Assembly: GCA_017960525.1 (NCBI GenBank)
Contig: JAGCZA010000107.1
Span: forward strand, 18,139 to 82,138
Direction of reading: 5' to 3'
DNA length: 64,000 bases
DNA from: Prevotella sp.
GTDB lineage: Bacteria > Bacteroidota > Bacteroidia > Bacteroidales > Bacteroidaceae
Positions within the stretch are counted from its first letter, which is position 1. Every line of letters begins with the position of its first letter. The translations under genes and the position numbers were made by a program. The notes beneath the pieces are model-generated. The model did not search any database and was not told the DNA's origin. It saw only the letters and a program-made list of their open reading frames with translations. Below are positions 1 through 10,110 of this stretch, piece after piece.

Positions 1-3000
1 AGTCGGCCTTACGACCGTTGCCGCCTGCGGTGTAGAAGTCCCAACCGGCGATGATGTCGGCCTGGGCATACATAGCGGTCAGTTGGATGTCTTCGGTCAT
101 ACTGACGATTTTCGAACTGTTGGTCTCGCCGTCGCTCCAGTTGGTGAAGGTCACCAGACCCTCGTACTGGTTGGCGTTGAGTTGCACAGCCGTGCCATCC
201 TCGTACATCATCTTGCCATCAACCATCGTGGGTTCAGGCGAGATGGTCACCATATAGTCGTTGGTACCATCGATGGTCAGAGCCAGTTCGTAGGTCTCGA
301 CGGCCACGAAGTTGGCGGTGAGCGTCTCGTCGCTGTTCACGGTGTACTTGAACTTGGCCTCGGTCGAGACTTCCTCGCCTGCGGCGTTGGTCCAGTTCAC
401 GAAGTCATAGCCGAAGTTGTCGGTGGCGGTGAGGGTCACCTCGCTGCCCTCCTCGTACTGGTCGCTGACGGGATAGACGTTGATGCTACCAGCACCCTCA
501 GGAGCAACGACGGTAGCCAACTCGTACATATTGACGCTGACGGCCTCGCCATTGACAATACCAGAAATGGTGACGTTACCGATACAGATGTTCTTGTTGT
601 TGGCGCAAGCCGAAATGTAGAAGCGGAAGGTGAACTCCTCGCACGGGCTTACGCCGGCGAAGGTCTCGGTGTGCATCAACTTGGCCGTACCGCCGTTTTC
701 AACGCTGTTCGAGCCGTTGTTGCGCAGCAGATTGGGCTTCGGGTCAATCTGGGTGATGGTACTCTCCACGCCATCGACGGTGTAACTCCATGAGTAGGTG
801 GCATTGTCGGTGCCAACCTTCACGGCAGCATAGTCAATCTGCGTAGGCTGGAAGGTAACGCCCTTGGCGGCCTTCACACGATACTCAATCATCACGCCCT
901 CAACGTTTCCAGCATTGCTGTTCTTAGGCGTGTAGTGTACCATCTCGGTATCAAAGTATGTGGCAGAAGAGATGGTCAGGTCGCCGCCAGCGCTGACAGA
1001 AGCACTGCTGATGGCACCGGCAATATCTTCGCTGATGACAGGCTGCTGCTCGTCGCCAACAGGCCAGTTGATGGTTCCAGCCACGTTGTCGAAACTGCCA
1101 CCTTGCTGCTGTTGCTCCACCTTGGGCAGCACGACCTGGATGTAACGATAGTAACTGCCGTCGCCAATCACCACGTCGACGCTCTCGGCAGCACCGCCAA
1201 TGGTGTAACTGATGGTCTTGCCCTGCGTGTAGTCGCTCTGGCCGTCGATGGTGGTGGTGGTAATATCACCGTAAGCCTCCATTGAGATGACAGCACCCTT
1301 GGATGAAGGCACGTGGAAGGTGGTGCCCTGGTTCAACTGTGCCCAGTCGGTCCAGTTGCCGTTGGCGAACTTGCCAGGAGCGGTGCTGAAGGGCAGTGCC
1401 ACGTCGATGGTCTTGTCTGCCACGGTAGCCTGAGCCACCCATACGAGGTTGTCCTTATTCTCCCAAGCCACAGCGGGAGCACCGGCATCGCGGCGGAAGT
1501 TCCACTTCACGGTGACGGCCTCAGTACGGTCGGCCAGCGTAACCTCGTTCTGAGTGAAGACGGGGAAGAAGGTGACGCTCTCTGCGTCGGGAGCGGTGAT
1601 GGTCTCACCAGGAGCATACACAGCACCCTCGGCAGCCCAGCCCGTCAGGGTGAAGCCTTCCTTGTAGAGGGTGAAGTTCTTCGGCAGGGTGTACTGCTTG
1701 CCAATGGCGACAATCTCAGCCTCGGGGCCAATGCCCTCGGCACCGCTGTTGGCAACGTCGAAGATGAACTTCACGTCGTTAGGAATCTGCTCGGGGCTTA
1801 CGGCCTCGACAGCGAAGTACGGAACGTATGCACCACCGCTGATGGTGAGCGTGGTGGCCACGTCCTGCTTGTAGAAGCAAGAGATTATGTTGTCTTTCTT
1901 GTTCTGGTGATAGCAGGCACCTGTGTTGGTGTTCATCGTAGCCACAGTCTCGCCCTCGGCATTCTTCACGGTGACGTCGCCGCCCCATGCGCAGGTGCCG
2001 AAGGTAATCTTCACAGTACCCTCGACCTTGACGGTAGCCGAGAAGTTAGAGATACCGTGCTCGTTGCTGTGGTACTTTCCGCTGATGATGGCGTTAGCGG
2101 TCTCGTCGTCGGCAGCCACGCGGGTGAACGTGCCGTCCTCGTTCATCTTCAGGCCAGCAGTAGCACCATTAGCGTCAGCCTCGGTGAAGAAGCTCTGGTC
2201 GGTGAAGTCGGCCTTGATGTCGACGAAGCCAGCCTCTTCCTGTGTAGGCACGGGATAGACGGCCTTCACGTAGCGGAAGTATGAGCCGTCGCCAATGACG
2301 ATGTCGATGGTCTCGCCGCTACCCTCGTAGGTGTATGTCACTACATTGCCCTCGGTGGTATAGTCGGTAGAGCCAGCGATGGTGGTGGTCGTCGTTGCAC
2401 TGTAACTCTCTATCGATACGGTCATGCCCTTGTAGGCTGGAATGGTGAGCTTGGTACCGCCATTCATCTGACACCAGTCTTGCCAGTTGCCGTTGGCAAT
2501 CTTGCCACCGTTGTTGGTGTCGAAGCTCATCTTGTTGTCATAGGCAATGCCGTTGATGATGCCCTGAGCGACATAGATGCCGGTCTTGTTCTGATAGTTC
2601 AGCACGGGTGCGCCGTTCTTCTGCTGGAAGTCCCAGATGACAACAGTAGGCTCTGTAATCTCTCCAGTCAGAGTATTCTCGGTGAACACCGGGGTGAGGG
2701 TCATATCTTCGTTTACTGTCACTTCGTCGCCAGCCTTGTACAGGTTGCTCTGAGCGTCGGTCCAGGCTGTCAGAGTCCATCCATCCTTGTAGAGTGTACG
2801 GTTGGCGGGGATGGTAATCTTTGAGCCAATCTCTGCGGTAATCTCTGCGGGAGCCACACCCTCGCACTCCACATTGGCAATGTCGAAGGTCACCTTTGCA
2901 TCGTTGGGGATGTCAGCGGGATCGACAGCTTCCACTGCAAAGTAAGGCACGTAACTACCACCGGCGATGGTCAGCATGGTGGCCTCGCCCTTGTAGTAGG

Positions 3001-5104
3001 CCGATACGATGTTGTCCTTCTTGTTCTGGTGGTAGCAGGCACCGGTGTTGGTGGTAAAGGTCGGAACAACCTCTGCACCCGTCTCATCCTTCACGGTGAC
3101 GTTGCCACCCCATGCGCAGGTGCCGAAGGAAATCTTCACGGAACCTTCCACCTTGACGGTAGCCGAGAAGTTCGAGATGCCGTGCTCGTTGCTGTGATAC
3201 TTTCCGCTGATGACAGCGTTGGCAGTCACGTCGTCGGCAGCCACACGGGTGAACGTGCCGTCGGCATTCATCTTCAGACCAGCGGTGGCACCGTTAGCAT
3301 CGTTCTCGGTGAAGAAGCTCTGGTCGGTGAAGTCGGCCTTGATGTCGGCCCATGCCCAGACGGGTTCGGGAGTCTCTGCCTCCTTCACGGTCAGCGTGTA
3401 GCTGGCCTCGGCTTCCTTATAGGTTTGGGAGGCAATGGCCTCGGCGGTGATGGTTACGGTGCCGGGGGCTACCAGAGTCACATCGCCCTCGTATGACACT
3501 GTTGCCACGCTGGCGTCAGAACTCCTGTAGGAAATCATTCCGTCGTAACCGTCAGGCTTGCCGCTCAGCTCGGGTTCCTCGAAGTCCTCTCCCATGGTGG
3601 CCTCGTAGTTCTCCTGCGGGAACGAGAGGGTGAGGTCAAGACGATTGTCGACTGGCTGTTCACCAGTAGCCTCGAAGCTGGCAAGATAGAGTTGGTAGGT
3701 CGTGGTCTCGCCCTTGACATAGACAGAGCCTACGCCAGTAAGGGTATAAGCCTTGCCGTCGGTAAGTCCCTCAGTACTGATGTTCCAGTTGTTGTAAACA
3801 GCGAATTCCTTGTCATCCACCTTGAAAACCAGGTTCTTTCCGTTTCCAAAACCTACGAACACAGCGTTCTCAATAGTGACGGGAACGTTGATGTTGTCTG
3901 CAAGAGCGTCTGGAACGATGGTAGTCCAAGCCACTTCATTGCCTGTTGAGGTGACTTGTGTGCTGATGTTGTCAGCAGAGAGTGCCATTTCCGGCAGTCC
4001 GTTGTAAGTGTAGAGCTGTCCGGTAACAGAGCCTGTAATCTTCTCGCCTGCGTTCAAGCCGAGGTTAGCACCGTAGAACAGGAAGCCGTCCTGGCCGTCG
4101 CTGACGTAGGTGTTGTTGCCCTGGACGTAGGTCACGAGCAGGTCGGTGAACTGATAGGTGACAGTTGTCTTGGTAGCTGTGATGTCCTGCAGCATAGCTG
4201 CAATCGTGGTGTAGGGAGCCGGTGTTACGGTCAGCGTGAAGCTGGCACTGCTGCCCTTGAAATTGTTGTCGCCGGCAAACTCGGCCTTGATGGTCGTGGT
4301 GCCGACCGTCAGCAAGTTGATAATGTCGGCACCATCGGCGATGGTGGCCACCTCCTCGTTGCTGCTGGTCCATGTCACTGTGGCGTTCTCCACAGGAGCA
4401 CCGTCAACGCCTGCGACAGTTGCTGTAGGCAGATTGATTGTTCCGCCTACTACACCGGTTGAGGGATGTTCGCCCAGCGTAACGACCGATGCTGCACGGG
4501 TGTCGACCTCGCCGCCTTTGCTGGTGAGTTTCACCTCACGGATAAAGAGACGGTGACCAGATATGGTGATGGTCACGTTGCCAGTAGCATCCTTCAGGTC
4601 GAAGTAGTAGGCATTGTAGCCACTGCTGGCCTGGCCATCGGTGCCATTGGTCACTTTGATAGCAGTAGCGTCAAGGGACGTCAAGTTACTGTCGTAGGCC
4701 TTGTCAAGGGTTGCACCATCGACAGACACGGCCATCATATTGGTGCCAGTGCCCCAGCCTGCGGCGATAACCATCAGTTCGCCGTCGCCAGTCATGCTAA
4801 GGGCGTTGGTAACCATCTTACCGTCGGCTTTGCCGGTGCCGAGTTTCACACAGACCATGCCCTGATAGACTTTTTCCAGCGTCTGCCAGCCCTCACGCTC
4901 AGAGAGAGCCTTGCCGGCAGCACTGCCTGTGTACAGTGTGTAGCCTCCTTGATTCTCGTCCGCCATATCGCTGAACGTGTCATCGAAGACTACATTCTCT
5001 TCATTGACTTGCATCACCGTATGGACAGCAGCCCAGGAGAAGCCTCCAAAGAGCACAGCCAACAGCATAGCGAAGCCAAGTTTCGAAAGTTTGTTGTACT
5101 TCAT
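1..5104 (-). CDS. Large secreted multi-domain surface protein (3' end outside window)
   Basis: The reading frame opens at ATG 5104 with a signal peptide (MKYNKLSKLGFAMLLAVLFG) and stays open to the window edge, at least 1701 codons. I checked the frame at positions 2-46, about 2280 and about 3683. Visible parts in order: an N-terminal carbohydrate-binding-like beta region, bacterial Ig-like stretches ('ATVAGVDGAPVENATVTWTS', 'TYKEAEASYTLTVKEAE'), two copies of a 375-residue block, and near the edge an InlB/Listeria-Bacteroides-type repeat ('GYDFVNWTNAAGEEV'). The last visible residues (IIAGWDFYTAGGNG) resemble segments seen in Bacteroidetes pectate-lyase-type proteins, so a catalytic domain may lie beyond the window. 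It starts 34 nt after the upstream PL11 gene and is probably cotranscribed with it. Pectin binding or breakdown at the cell surface is inference. Confidence 0.75.
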   Translation of the reverse strand, partial: MKYNKLSKLGFAMLLAVLFGGFSWAAVHTVMQVNEENVVFDDTFSDMADENQGGYTLYTGSAAGKALSEREGWQTLEKVYQGMVCVKLGTGKADGKMVTNALSMTGDGELMVIAAGWGTGTNMMAVSVDGATLDKAYDSNLTSLDATAIKVTNGTDGQASSGYNAYYFDLKDATGNVTITISGHRLFIREVKLTSKGGEVDTRAASVVTLGEHPSTGVVGGTINLPTATVAGVDGAPVENATVTWTSSNEEVATIADGADIINLLTVGTTTIKAEFAGDNNFKGSSASFTLTVTPAPYTTIAAMLQDITATKTTVTYQFTDLLVTYVQGNNTYVSDGQDGFLFYGANLGLNAGEKITGSVTGQLYTYNGLPEMALSADNISTQVTSTGNEVAWTTIVPDALADNINVPVTIENAVFVGFGNGKNLVFKVDDKEFAVYNNWNISTEGLTDGKAYTLTGVGSVYVKGETTTYQLYLASFEATGEQPVDNRLDLTLSFPQENYEATMGEDFEEPELSGKPDGYDGMISYRSSDASVATVSYEGDVTLVAPGTVTITAEAIASQTYKEAEASYTLTVKEAETPEPVWAWADIKADFTDQSFFTENDANGATAGLKMNADGTFTRVAADDVTANAVISGKYHSNEHGISNFSATVKVEGSVKISFGTCAWGGNVTVKDETGAEVVPTFTTNTGACYHQNKKDNIVSAYYKGEATMLTIAGGSYVPYFAVEAVDPADIPNDAKVTFDIANVECEGVAPAEITAEIGSKITIPANRTLYKDGWTLTAWTDAQSNLYKAGDEVTVNEDMTLTPVFTENTLTGEITEPTVVIWDFQQKNGAPVLNYQNKTGIYVAQGIINGIAYDNKMSFDTNNGGKIANGNWQDWCQMNGGTKLTIPAYKGMTVSIESYSATTTTTIAGSTDYTTEGNVVTYTYEGSGETIDIVIGDGSYFRYVKAVYPVPTQEEAGFVDIKADFTDQSFFTEADANGATAGLKMNEDGTFTRVAADDETANAIISGKYHSNEHGISNFSATVKVEGTVKITFGTCAWGGDVTVKNAEGETVATMNTNTGACYHQNKKDNIISCFYKQDVATTLTISGGAYVPYFAVEAVSPEQIPNDVKFIFDVANSGAEGIGPEAEIVAIGKQYTLPKNFTLYKEGFTLTGWAAEGAVYAPGETITAPDAESVTFFPVFTQNEVTLADRTEAVTVKWNFRRDAGAPAVAWENKDNLVWVAQATVADKTIDVALPFSTAPGKFANGNWTDWAQLNQGTTFHVPSSKGAVISMEAYGDITTTTIDGQSDYTQGKTISYTIGGAAESVDVVIGDGSYYRYIQVVLPKVEQQQQGGSFDNVAGTINWPVGDEQQPVISEDIAGAISSASVSAGGDLTISSATYFDTEMVHYTPKNSNAGNVEGVMIEYRVKAAKGVTFQPTQIDYAAVKVGTDNATYSWSYTVDGVESTITQIDPKPNLLRNNGSNSVENGGTAKLMHTETFAGVSPCEEFTFRFYISACANNKNICIGNVTISGIVNGEAVSVNMYELATVVAPEGAGSINVYPVSDQYEEGSEVTLTATDNFGYDFVNWTNAAGEEVSTEAKFKYTVNSDETLTANFVAVETYELALTIDGTNDYMVTISPEPTMVDGKMMYEDGTAVQLNANQYEGLVTFTNWSDGETNSSKIVSMTEDIQLTAMYAQADIIAGWDFYTAGGNGRKAD
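1120..3350 (-). repeat. Tandem in-frame duplication, about 1125 bp per unit
   Basis: Two consecutive units inside the large surface-protein gene are close copies at DNA level. For example, catgcgcagg occurs at 3111 and 1986, an offset of 1125 bp (375 codons). Each unit encodes a 'DIKADFTDQSFFTE..' block, a 'CAWGG..CYHQNKKDN' block, an InlB-like 'LYK.G.TLT.W' block and a 'GDGSYFRY' block. The multiple of three keeps the frame. Outer limits are approximate. Confidence 0.8.
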
Positions 5105-5138
5105 ACTGTTTTGTTTTTAGTTAATAATAAGAGTAGTT

Positions 5139-8100
5139 TTAATGGATAGTTTCTGCTAATTTTCTGCTGTTCGCCGCCATAATGGAGAGGACGGTGGCGA
5201 TGTCGGCCACATCGACTTGGCCGTCTTTGTTCACATCGGCGACAGCGAGGGAGATGGTCGAAGTTCCGGCCATAAAGGAGATAATGGCAGCAATGTCGGC
5301 CACGTCAACAGCATTGTCATTGTTAACGTCGCCCTCTATGCCAACGCTCTTGACGAAGAGCAGGCCCTCACTGAGTCGGCTGGTATCCCAGTCGACGCCT
5401 CCTTGGAAGTCGAAGGTGGGCGTGCCTGTGAATTTGTTGGCCTTGAAGATGCGGATGCTGTCGCCCACTTGCAGCTTGCTGCTCTTGCTGATGAGTATGC
5501 GCAGCGTGCCGTTCATGGTGAACGTTGAGATGCCGTCCAGGCTGGTGCATCCGTTGGCAGTAGCAGTGGCGCAACCGGCGGCATTGATTTGCAGCGTGCC
5601 TTTATTGCTGATGGTCACGGTTTTATTGTTGAACACGATGGAGCCGGTGGTGCTCGTCTCTAAAAGTCCGGGCCTCAGGGTTCCGTCGATGGTGACGCTC
5701 TGGTTGTTCAGTGGATTAGAGGCGCTGCTTGTGCCCGACAGCGTTGTACCCTCGTTCACGATGAGCCGACCAGTACCCAGTAACGATGTGGAGTTCACGG
5801 CCAGCTCACCTTCGCTGACGGTGGTGGTGCCGGTATTGGTGTTTTTCCCGCTCCACGTCACTTTTCCTTCGCCCACTTTCACCAAGTTGGCGTTTGAGGT
5901 GACTCTTGCGGTAGTGACCCAGCTGTCGTCGTTGCCCACCTGCCATGTGTTGGCTCCCACGCTGGCACCATTGCTGAAGGTGCAACTGCCTCCCAAAGCG
6001 CCAGAACCAGTGACCTTGCCCACGTGGAAGGTCCTGCCCGAGTTCTGCACCTCCACATTGTCGGCCAGGTTCATCGTGCCCTTGGGCATACCGGTCGAGG
6101 TGTTGAGCGTGAAGCGCAGCACGGCGGGGTCGTCGAGGCTCGACGAGGGCTTGAGTGTGCCTTCAAAGTCGCTGAAGTCGCACTCCACCGGCGTGCGTGT
6201 GGCGTAGTAGTTGGTGCCTTTCTCGGTGACGCAGAGGGCATTGAGCGTGCCCTGGCCTGTCACCTTGTTCTTATAGGTGGAGCGGTTGGCCATATACCAG
6301 GTGCCGGTCTTACCCTTCGCCACGTAGATGGCGTAGCTGGTGCTGGTGTTCTCGCGCAGGGTGCCGCCCTGGAACTCCACAGTCTTGGCGGGTACGTTGG
6401 CATTGATGCACTGGACGGTGCCGGCAGAGACAATCATTCGTGTGAGCGAACCATTGCTCACGTTGAGTTTCATCCATCCGTTGCCCTTTTTGGTCATCAC
6501 GGTGCCGCTCATGGCACGGGCAGAGATAAAGTCGGCAGTGTTGTTGATGACGCCGCCCTCTTCACCGTCGAAGCGGATGGCCGAGCCGTTGGTCACAGCC
6601 GCAGTGGTCTGCAGCACGCCGCCATTCTCGATGACGAACTTGCTGGCCGTTGTGGTCACACCTCCCAGATTACCCTTGGCCTGATTGGCGTTGGCCAGCG
6701 ACGAGACCTTGACGGTGCCGCCGCTGATGCGATTGCCGCCGGTGTAGGTGTTGTCGTTGCTGACGGTCAGGGTGCCCTTGCCGCGCTTCACCAACTTGGT
6801 GTTGCCGATCAGCGAGCCATTGCCCTTGAAGGTATATGCCTTGGTGTTATCCACGATGACGCTGTCAGCCTCTATCTCGCCATTGATGTCGACGGTGAAC
6901 TGACTGGCCGCGTCGGTGAAGATAGCGTTGTCGCCGGTGACGAAAGCAGTCTCCGCGCTGTCACTGTCGGTGAAGTTGAGGCTGCCGCCCAAATCCCAGG
7001 TGTTGCCGTTGGTTCCGCTCCACAGGATATTTGTCGACTCGCGCATTGCCTCGACGATGAGATACAGTTTACCCTCATCAATGTCGATAGAGCACTTCAT
7101 CTTCGTGCCCAGGCCTTCCAGGCGTATCTTGCCCAGGTCGCCCTCGGTGGATTGTACCGTTCCGATCAGATAGCGTCCTTCTGTCGGGTCGCTGCTGCCG
7201 TGGTTCACAAACTCGAAGACTGGTGTCAGGTATTGCGGGCCGTACTCCCAGTTCTTGGTCTCAATGGTAATCAACTTTGTCTTGATTTGGTCAGCAGAAA
7301 GGTCGCTGGAGATGTCGAAGACGACACGCGAGCCGAAGCCCAGGTTGAGCGTGTCGATGGTCACCGTGCAGGGTTTGCTCTGCTCGTCGCCGCCAATCTT
7401 CAGTTGTGCGGCATAGTCCATCTTGATGGAGCGGAACTGTCCGCCTTCGCTTTCCAGCGTGGCGAAACGATTGAGCCAGAGCGACGTGTTGAGCATCGTG
7501 CCATTGAAACTGACGGTGCCGGCCCAAATGTCGGTGTTGCCCGTATGTTTGAAGGCTGTGGTGGGCAGGTTGAGCCTGCCGTCGCCCTGCTTCACCAAGC
7601 GTGCCGAGCCGGCAAGACCGCCGCCACTGACATTACAGGTGTAATAAGTGTAGTTGATTTTCGGATTGCCGGTGGTAATGGTGCTATTGGTACCCTGCAC
7701 CCACGACGGCACATTGAACGTTGCCACCCAGGGCTGTGCGCCGTCGGTAATGGAGATTTGCGTGTCGGCATAGTCGCAGACGATGACGTGCTTGCCGTTA
7801 TGCTGAGTGCCAATGGTTCCGCCGTTGGCTATCTCCGTGCGGCCAGTCATCGTGAATGGCGGCGGAGCCACGGTGATGCCTTCCAGTTCGCCCAGGAAGT
7901 AACTGCAATGGGGCGGCTGGTTGTAGCCCATCGACTCCCACACCATACCCTGACGATACTGGTGGTCGTGCCAGAGGGTGTAGTTGCGGTAGTTGGTCTT
8001 TATATTAGTAGTGTACACACGCACATATTTATTATCCGTGGTGCGGACAATGATTTCCTCGCGCCAGTCGCCCAGCACGTCGCCCACAGCCGAAGGCGTG

Positions 8101-9713
8101 TTCTTCGTCCAGTTGCAGTTGGCCGTGCCGTCGGCGGTGAAGATGGCGCTGCCGTCGGCCTTGAACACGCGGGCGGCACCCTCACGCGAACTGGCCCCGT
8201 CGAGGCCCTCTTCCAAGAGGTCGCCGTCCCAGTAGATGCGCCAGTTGTTGGTGAAACCGCCAGGACCGCCAGCGATAATCTTGTCGGCTACGCACGATAC
8301 GGTGCCCGACTGGCTTGAGTGGCCGATGGCACCAGGATAATCATTGGAGAAGTTGCCGCAGAGGGCGCGGCCGTCATCGCCCGTGGACTGCAGACGATAG
8401 TAGATTTTCGATGTGGTGGCGTCGCGGTAGTTCATAGCCGGCTCGTCCTCGTTGCAGGCAAAGATTTCCTGTCCGTGGCGGTAGGGGTCGAAGTCGCTGC
8501 AATGTTGTGCGTCGCCGTGACCCAGGCCTGTGGTGGAGAGGCCCTTGCCGTTGTCGTCGATGACCATCGAGCCGAAGCAGATTTCATCGCGACCATCCCA
8601 GTCCACGTCGGCAATGCCGTAGTTATGATAGCCGTTGCCATACCAGGGGCTGCCCCATCCCTCATTGTTGCTCCACTCCCAATAGAGTGTCAGTTGGTGG
8701 GTCTGCGGATTCACCGAGAAGGCTTTCATGTGGTGCTTTGTATAGCAGCCTCGGCCTAAGAAGATATAGGCATTGCGCCCGTCCAGGAAAGGCGCACCGA
8801 AGTAGTGCTTCGTCGAGCGGTGGCCATAGCCGTCGCCCCAGTCGTCGGCTGTGCCACGAGGCAGGGGATAGGTCATCCACAAGGCACCGTTACTGCCGAT
8901 GGCGTAAGGCTTGCCTGTGGAACCTTCCATATAGAGCAGATATTCGGCACCAGTATTGGTATAAGTCATATTAGCCGTCTGGAGCACGGTATTACGGGTG
9001 TTCACGTTCATCTTGCCGATGTTGGTCACTGTACCGTCAGCGTGGTGGATAATCATATTGTCGGCACCGCGCATCAGCACCTCGGCCTTGCCGTCTCCAT
9101 CCCAGTCGTAGCCCACGGCATCATACTGTTCGTCGGGGCCGCTGACCATATTCGGACCCAGGTCGATGTACCACAGGCGCTCGCCGTTCAGTTTGTAGCA
9201 GTCGAGCACGTTGTAGGCCGAGTCGTTGGCCACCGATGAACCGTCGGGCGTGTAGTTGCGCTTCAGTATGAACTCACTGACACCGTCACCGTCGAGGTCG
9301 GCCAGGGCGATGTCATTAATATCATAACTGTTGGTGATGTCGGTGCCACGGCGCGAGTAGAGTTTGCCAACAGCAAACTGGATGTACTGGTTGCCCAGCC
9401 GCGCCACCTCGGCACATTTCGCCTGCTCCACGCCGCGCACCACGGCTGCCACCTGGTATTTGGCGCCAGAACGGCCGGCCGAGTCGTAGTAGTTCGACAC
9501 CTTCAGCGGCTCCTGGTTCACCTTGGTACCGTTGCGGTAAAGGTTATACTCCGTGTCGTAGTATTCCTCACCAAAGATGCGCCAACTGACGAAGGTGCCT
9601 GAGCCGGAAGGCACGGCCACCAGTCCGCGGTCCAAAATGTCGGTTGTACGCTGGGCAAAGCCGATGGCTACGCATGCCGTAAGAAACAGTGCGAGTAATG
9701 ATAGTCGTTTCAT
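5139..9713 (-). CDS. Rhamnogalacturonan lyase (PL11) with autotransporter-type repeats and dockerin
   Basis: This 1524-residue secreted protein should cleave the rhamnogalacturonan-I backbone of pectin by beta-elimination. A signal peptide (MKRLSLLALFLTACVAIGFA) leads into a PL11-type module of about 600 residues starting 'LDRGLVAVPSGSGTFVSWR', with the family's FG-GAP-like Asp-rich turns ('ALADLDGDGVSEF', 'YDWDGDGKAEVL'). The middle, about residues 640-1400, carries autotransporter-associated beta-strand repeats such as 'NTYTGGNRISGGTVKV'. The C-terminus has two dockerin calcium-loop repeats ('GDVNNDNAVDVADIAAIISF', 'ADVNKDGQVDVADIATVLSI'). The catalytic module is secure; the display role of the repeats and the dockerin partner are inference. 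It is first in a two-gene minus-strand unit and has its own promoter. Confidence 0.9.
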   Translation of the reverse strand: MKRLSLLALFLTACVAIGFAQRTTDILDRGLVAVPSGSGTFVSWRIFGEEYYDTEYNLYRNGTKVNQEPLKVSNYYDSAGRSGAKYQVAAVVRGVEQAKCAEVARLGNQYIQFAVGKLYSRRGTDITNSYDINDIALADLDGDGVSEFILKRNYTPDGSSVANDSAYNVLDCYKLNGERLWYIDLGPNMVSGPDEQYDAVGYDWDGDGKAEVLMRGADNMIIHHADGTVTNIGKMNVNTRNTVLQTANMTYTNTGAEYLLYMEGSTGKPYAIGSNGALWMTYPLPRGTADDWGDGYGHRSTKHYFGAPFLDGRNAYIFLGRGCYTKHHMKAFSVNPQTHQLTLYWEWSNNEGWGSPWYGNGYHNYGIADVDWDGRDEICFGSMVIDDNGKGLSTTGLGHGDAQHCSDFDPYRHGQEIFACNEDEPAMNYRDATTSKIYYRLQSTGDDGRALCGNFSNDYPGAIGHSSQSGTVSCVADKIIAGGPGGFTNNWRIYWDGDLLEEGLDGASSREGAARVFKADGSAIFTADGTANCNWTKNTPSAVGDVLGDWREEIIVRTTDNKYVRVYTTNIKTNYRNYTLWHDHQYRQGMVWESMGYNQPPHCSYFLGELEGITVAPPPFTMTGRTEIANGGTIGTQHNGKHVIVCDYADTQISITDGAQPWVATFNVPSWVQGTNSTITTGNPKINYTYYTCNVSGGGLAGSARLVKQGDGRLNLPTTAFKHTGNTDIWAGTVSFNGTMLNTSLWLNRFATLESEGGQFRSIKMDYAAQLKIGGDEQSKPCTVTIDTLNLGFGSRVVFDISSDLSADQIKTKLITIETKNWEYGPQYLTPVFEFVNHGSSDPTEGRYLIGTVQSTEGDLGKIRLEGLGTKMKCSIDIDEGKLYLIVEAMRESTNILWSGTNGNTWDLGGSLNFTDSDSAETAFVTGDNAIFTDAASQFTVDINGEIEADSVIVDNTKAYTFKGNGSLIGNTKLVKRGKGTLTVSNDNTYTGGNRISGGTVKVSSLANANQAKGNLGGVTTTASKFVIENGGVLQTTAAVTNGSAIRFDGEEGGVINNTADFISARAMSGTVMTKKGNGWMKLNVSNGSLTRMIVSAGTVQCINANVPAKTVEFQGGTLRENTSTSYAIYVAKGKTGTWYMANRSTYKNKVTGQGTLNALCVTEKGTNYYATRTPVECDFSDFEGTLKPSSSLDDPAVLRFTLNTSTGMPKGTMNLADNVEVQNSGRTFHVGKVTGSGALGGSCTFSNGASVGANTWQVGNDDSWVTTARVTSNANLVKVGEGKVTWSGKNTNTGTTTVSEGELAVNSTSLLGTGRLIVNEGTTLSGTSSASNPLNNQSVTIDGTLRPGLLETSTTGSIVFNNKTVTISNKGTLQINAAGCATATANGCTSLDGISTFTMNGTLRILISKSSKLQVGDSIRIFKANKFTGTPTFDFQGGVDWDTSRLSEGLLFVKSVGIEGDVNNDNAVDVADIAAIISFMAGTSTISLAVADVNKDGQVDVADIATVLSIMAANSRKLAETIH

Positions 9714-9763
9714 TGTGTCTTAGTTTTGTTTTTTAGTTAGAATATGGTTTTCAAAATCGACGG

Positions 9764-9796
9764 CAAAGTTACGGATTTTATTTCAAACCAGCAAAA
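9764..9796 (-). promoter_or_regulatory. Bacteroidetes-type promoter for the PL11 lyase
   Basis: Read on the minus strand, a -7 box TAACTTTG (9764-9771, matching TAnnTTTG) is preceded after 20 nt by a TTTTG -33 element (9792-9796). It lies about 50 nt upstream of the PL11 start codon. Confidence 0.65.
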
Positions 9797-9822
9797 AAAA
9801 AACACTTTTTTCTTACACGTCT

Positions 9823-9881
9823 GAGTTTGGTTCGTCCAAAGTGGGAGTTTGGTTCGTCCAAACTTTTGGTTTGGTTCGTCC
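9823..9881 (+). repeat. 22-bp tandem hairpin repeat, three units
   Basis: Units start at 9823, 9845 and 9867 with a 22-bp period. The core TTTGGTTCGTCCAAA is an inverted repeat (TTTGG/CCAAA, 5-nt loop); the third unit is degenerate. The same unit in the same orientation recurs at 55045-55126. Confidence 0.85.
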
Positions 9882-10110
9882 TGATTTATGGGTGCAGGGG
9901 GGATTCTCCGCGAAGTATGGCATCATCTTGGATAGGGCATGTGTAGTGCTGGGTAAAACGAGCGATAGGATTCCTTCTAATAATAACATAACACAACATT
10001 TTTGCCGTCAAATTGACCATTTCTCTGCTATTTTGACCCCAAAATAAAGAATTTTCGTCTCTTTTAGCAACTTTTTTGATTTTAAGTGATTCCGTTTCAT
10101 AAATTTTTTG
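9882..10110. other. AT-rich intergenic stretch without a gene
   Basis: Between the 22-bp repeats and the presumed leader start I see no coding potential on either strand, only A/T-rich sequence with T-runs. The short open frames here are not supported by composition or start context. Confidence 0.5.

Noticed and set aside
1313-2284. Plus-strand open frames over 1-5100
   Set aside because: Antisense shadows of the continuous minus-strand surface-protein frame, which has a signal peptide and domain repeats.
6024-8318. 764-codon plus-strand open frame opposite the PL11 gene
   Set aside because: It is the antisense of a well-supported lyase; the translation is low-complexity Val/Ala/Gly/His typical of the reverse strand of GC-rich genes.
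9823-9881. Possible CRISPR array
   Set aside because: Units are directly tandem with only a 4-7 nt linker between cores and no unique spacers; no cas genes.
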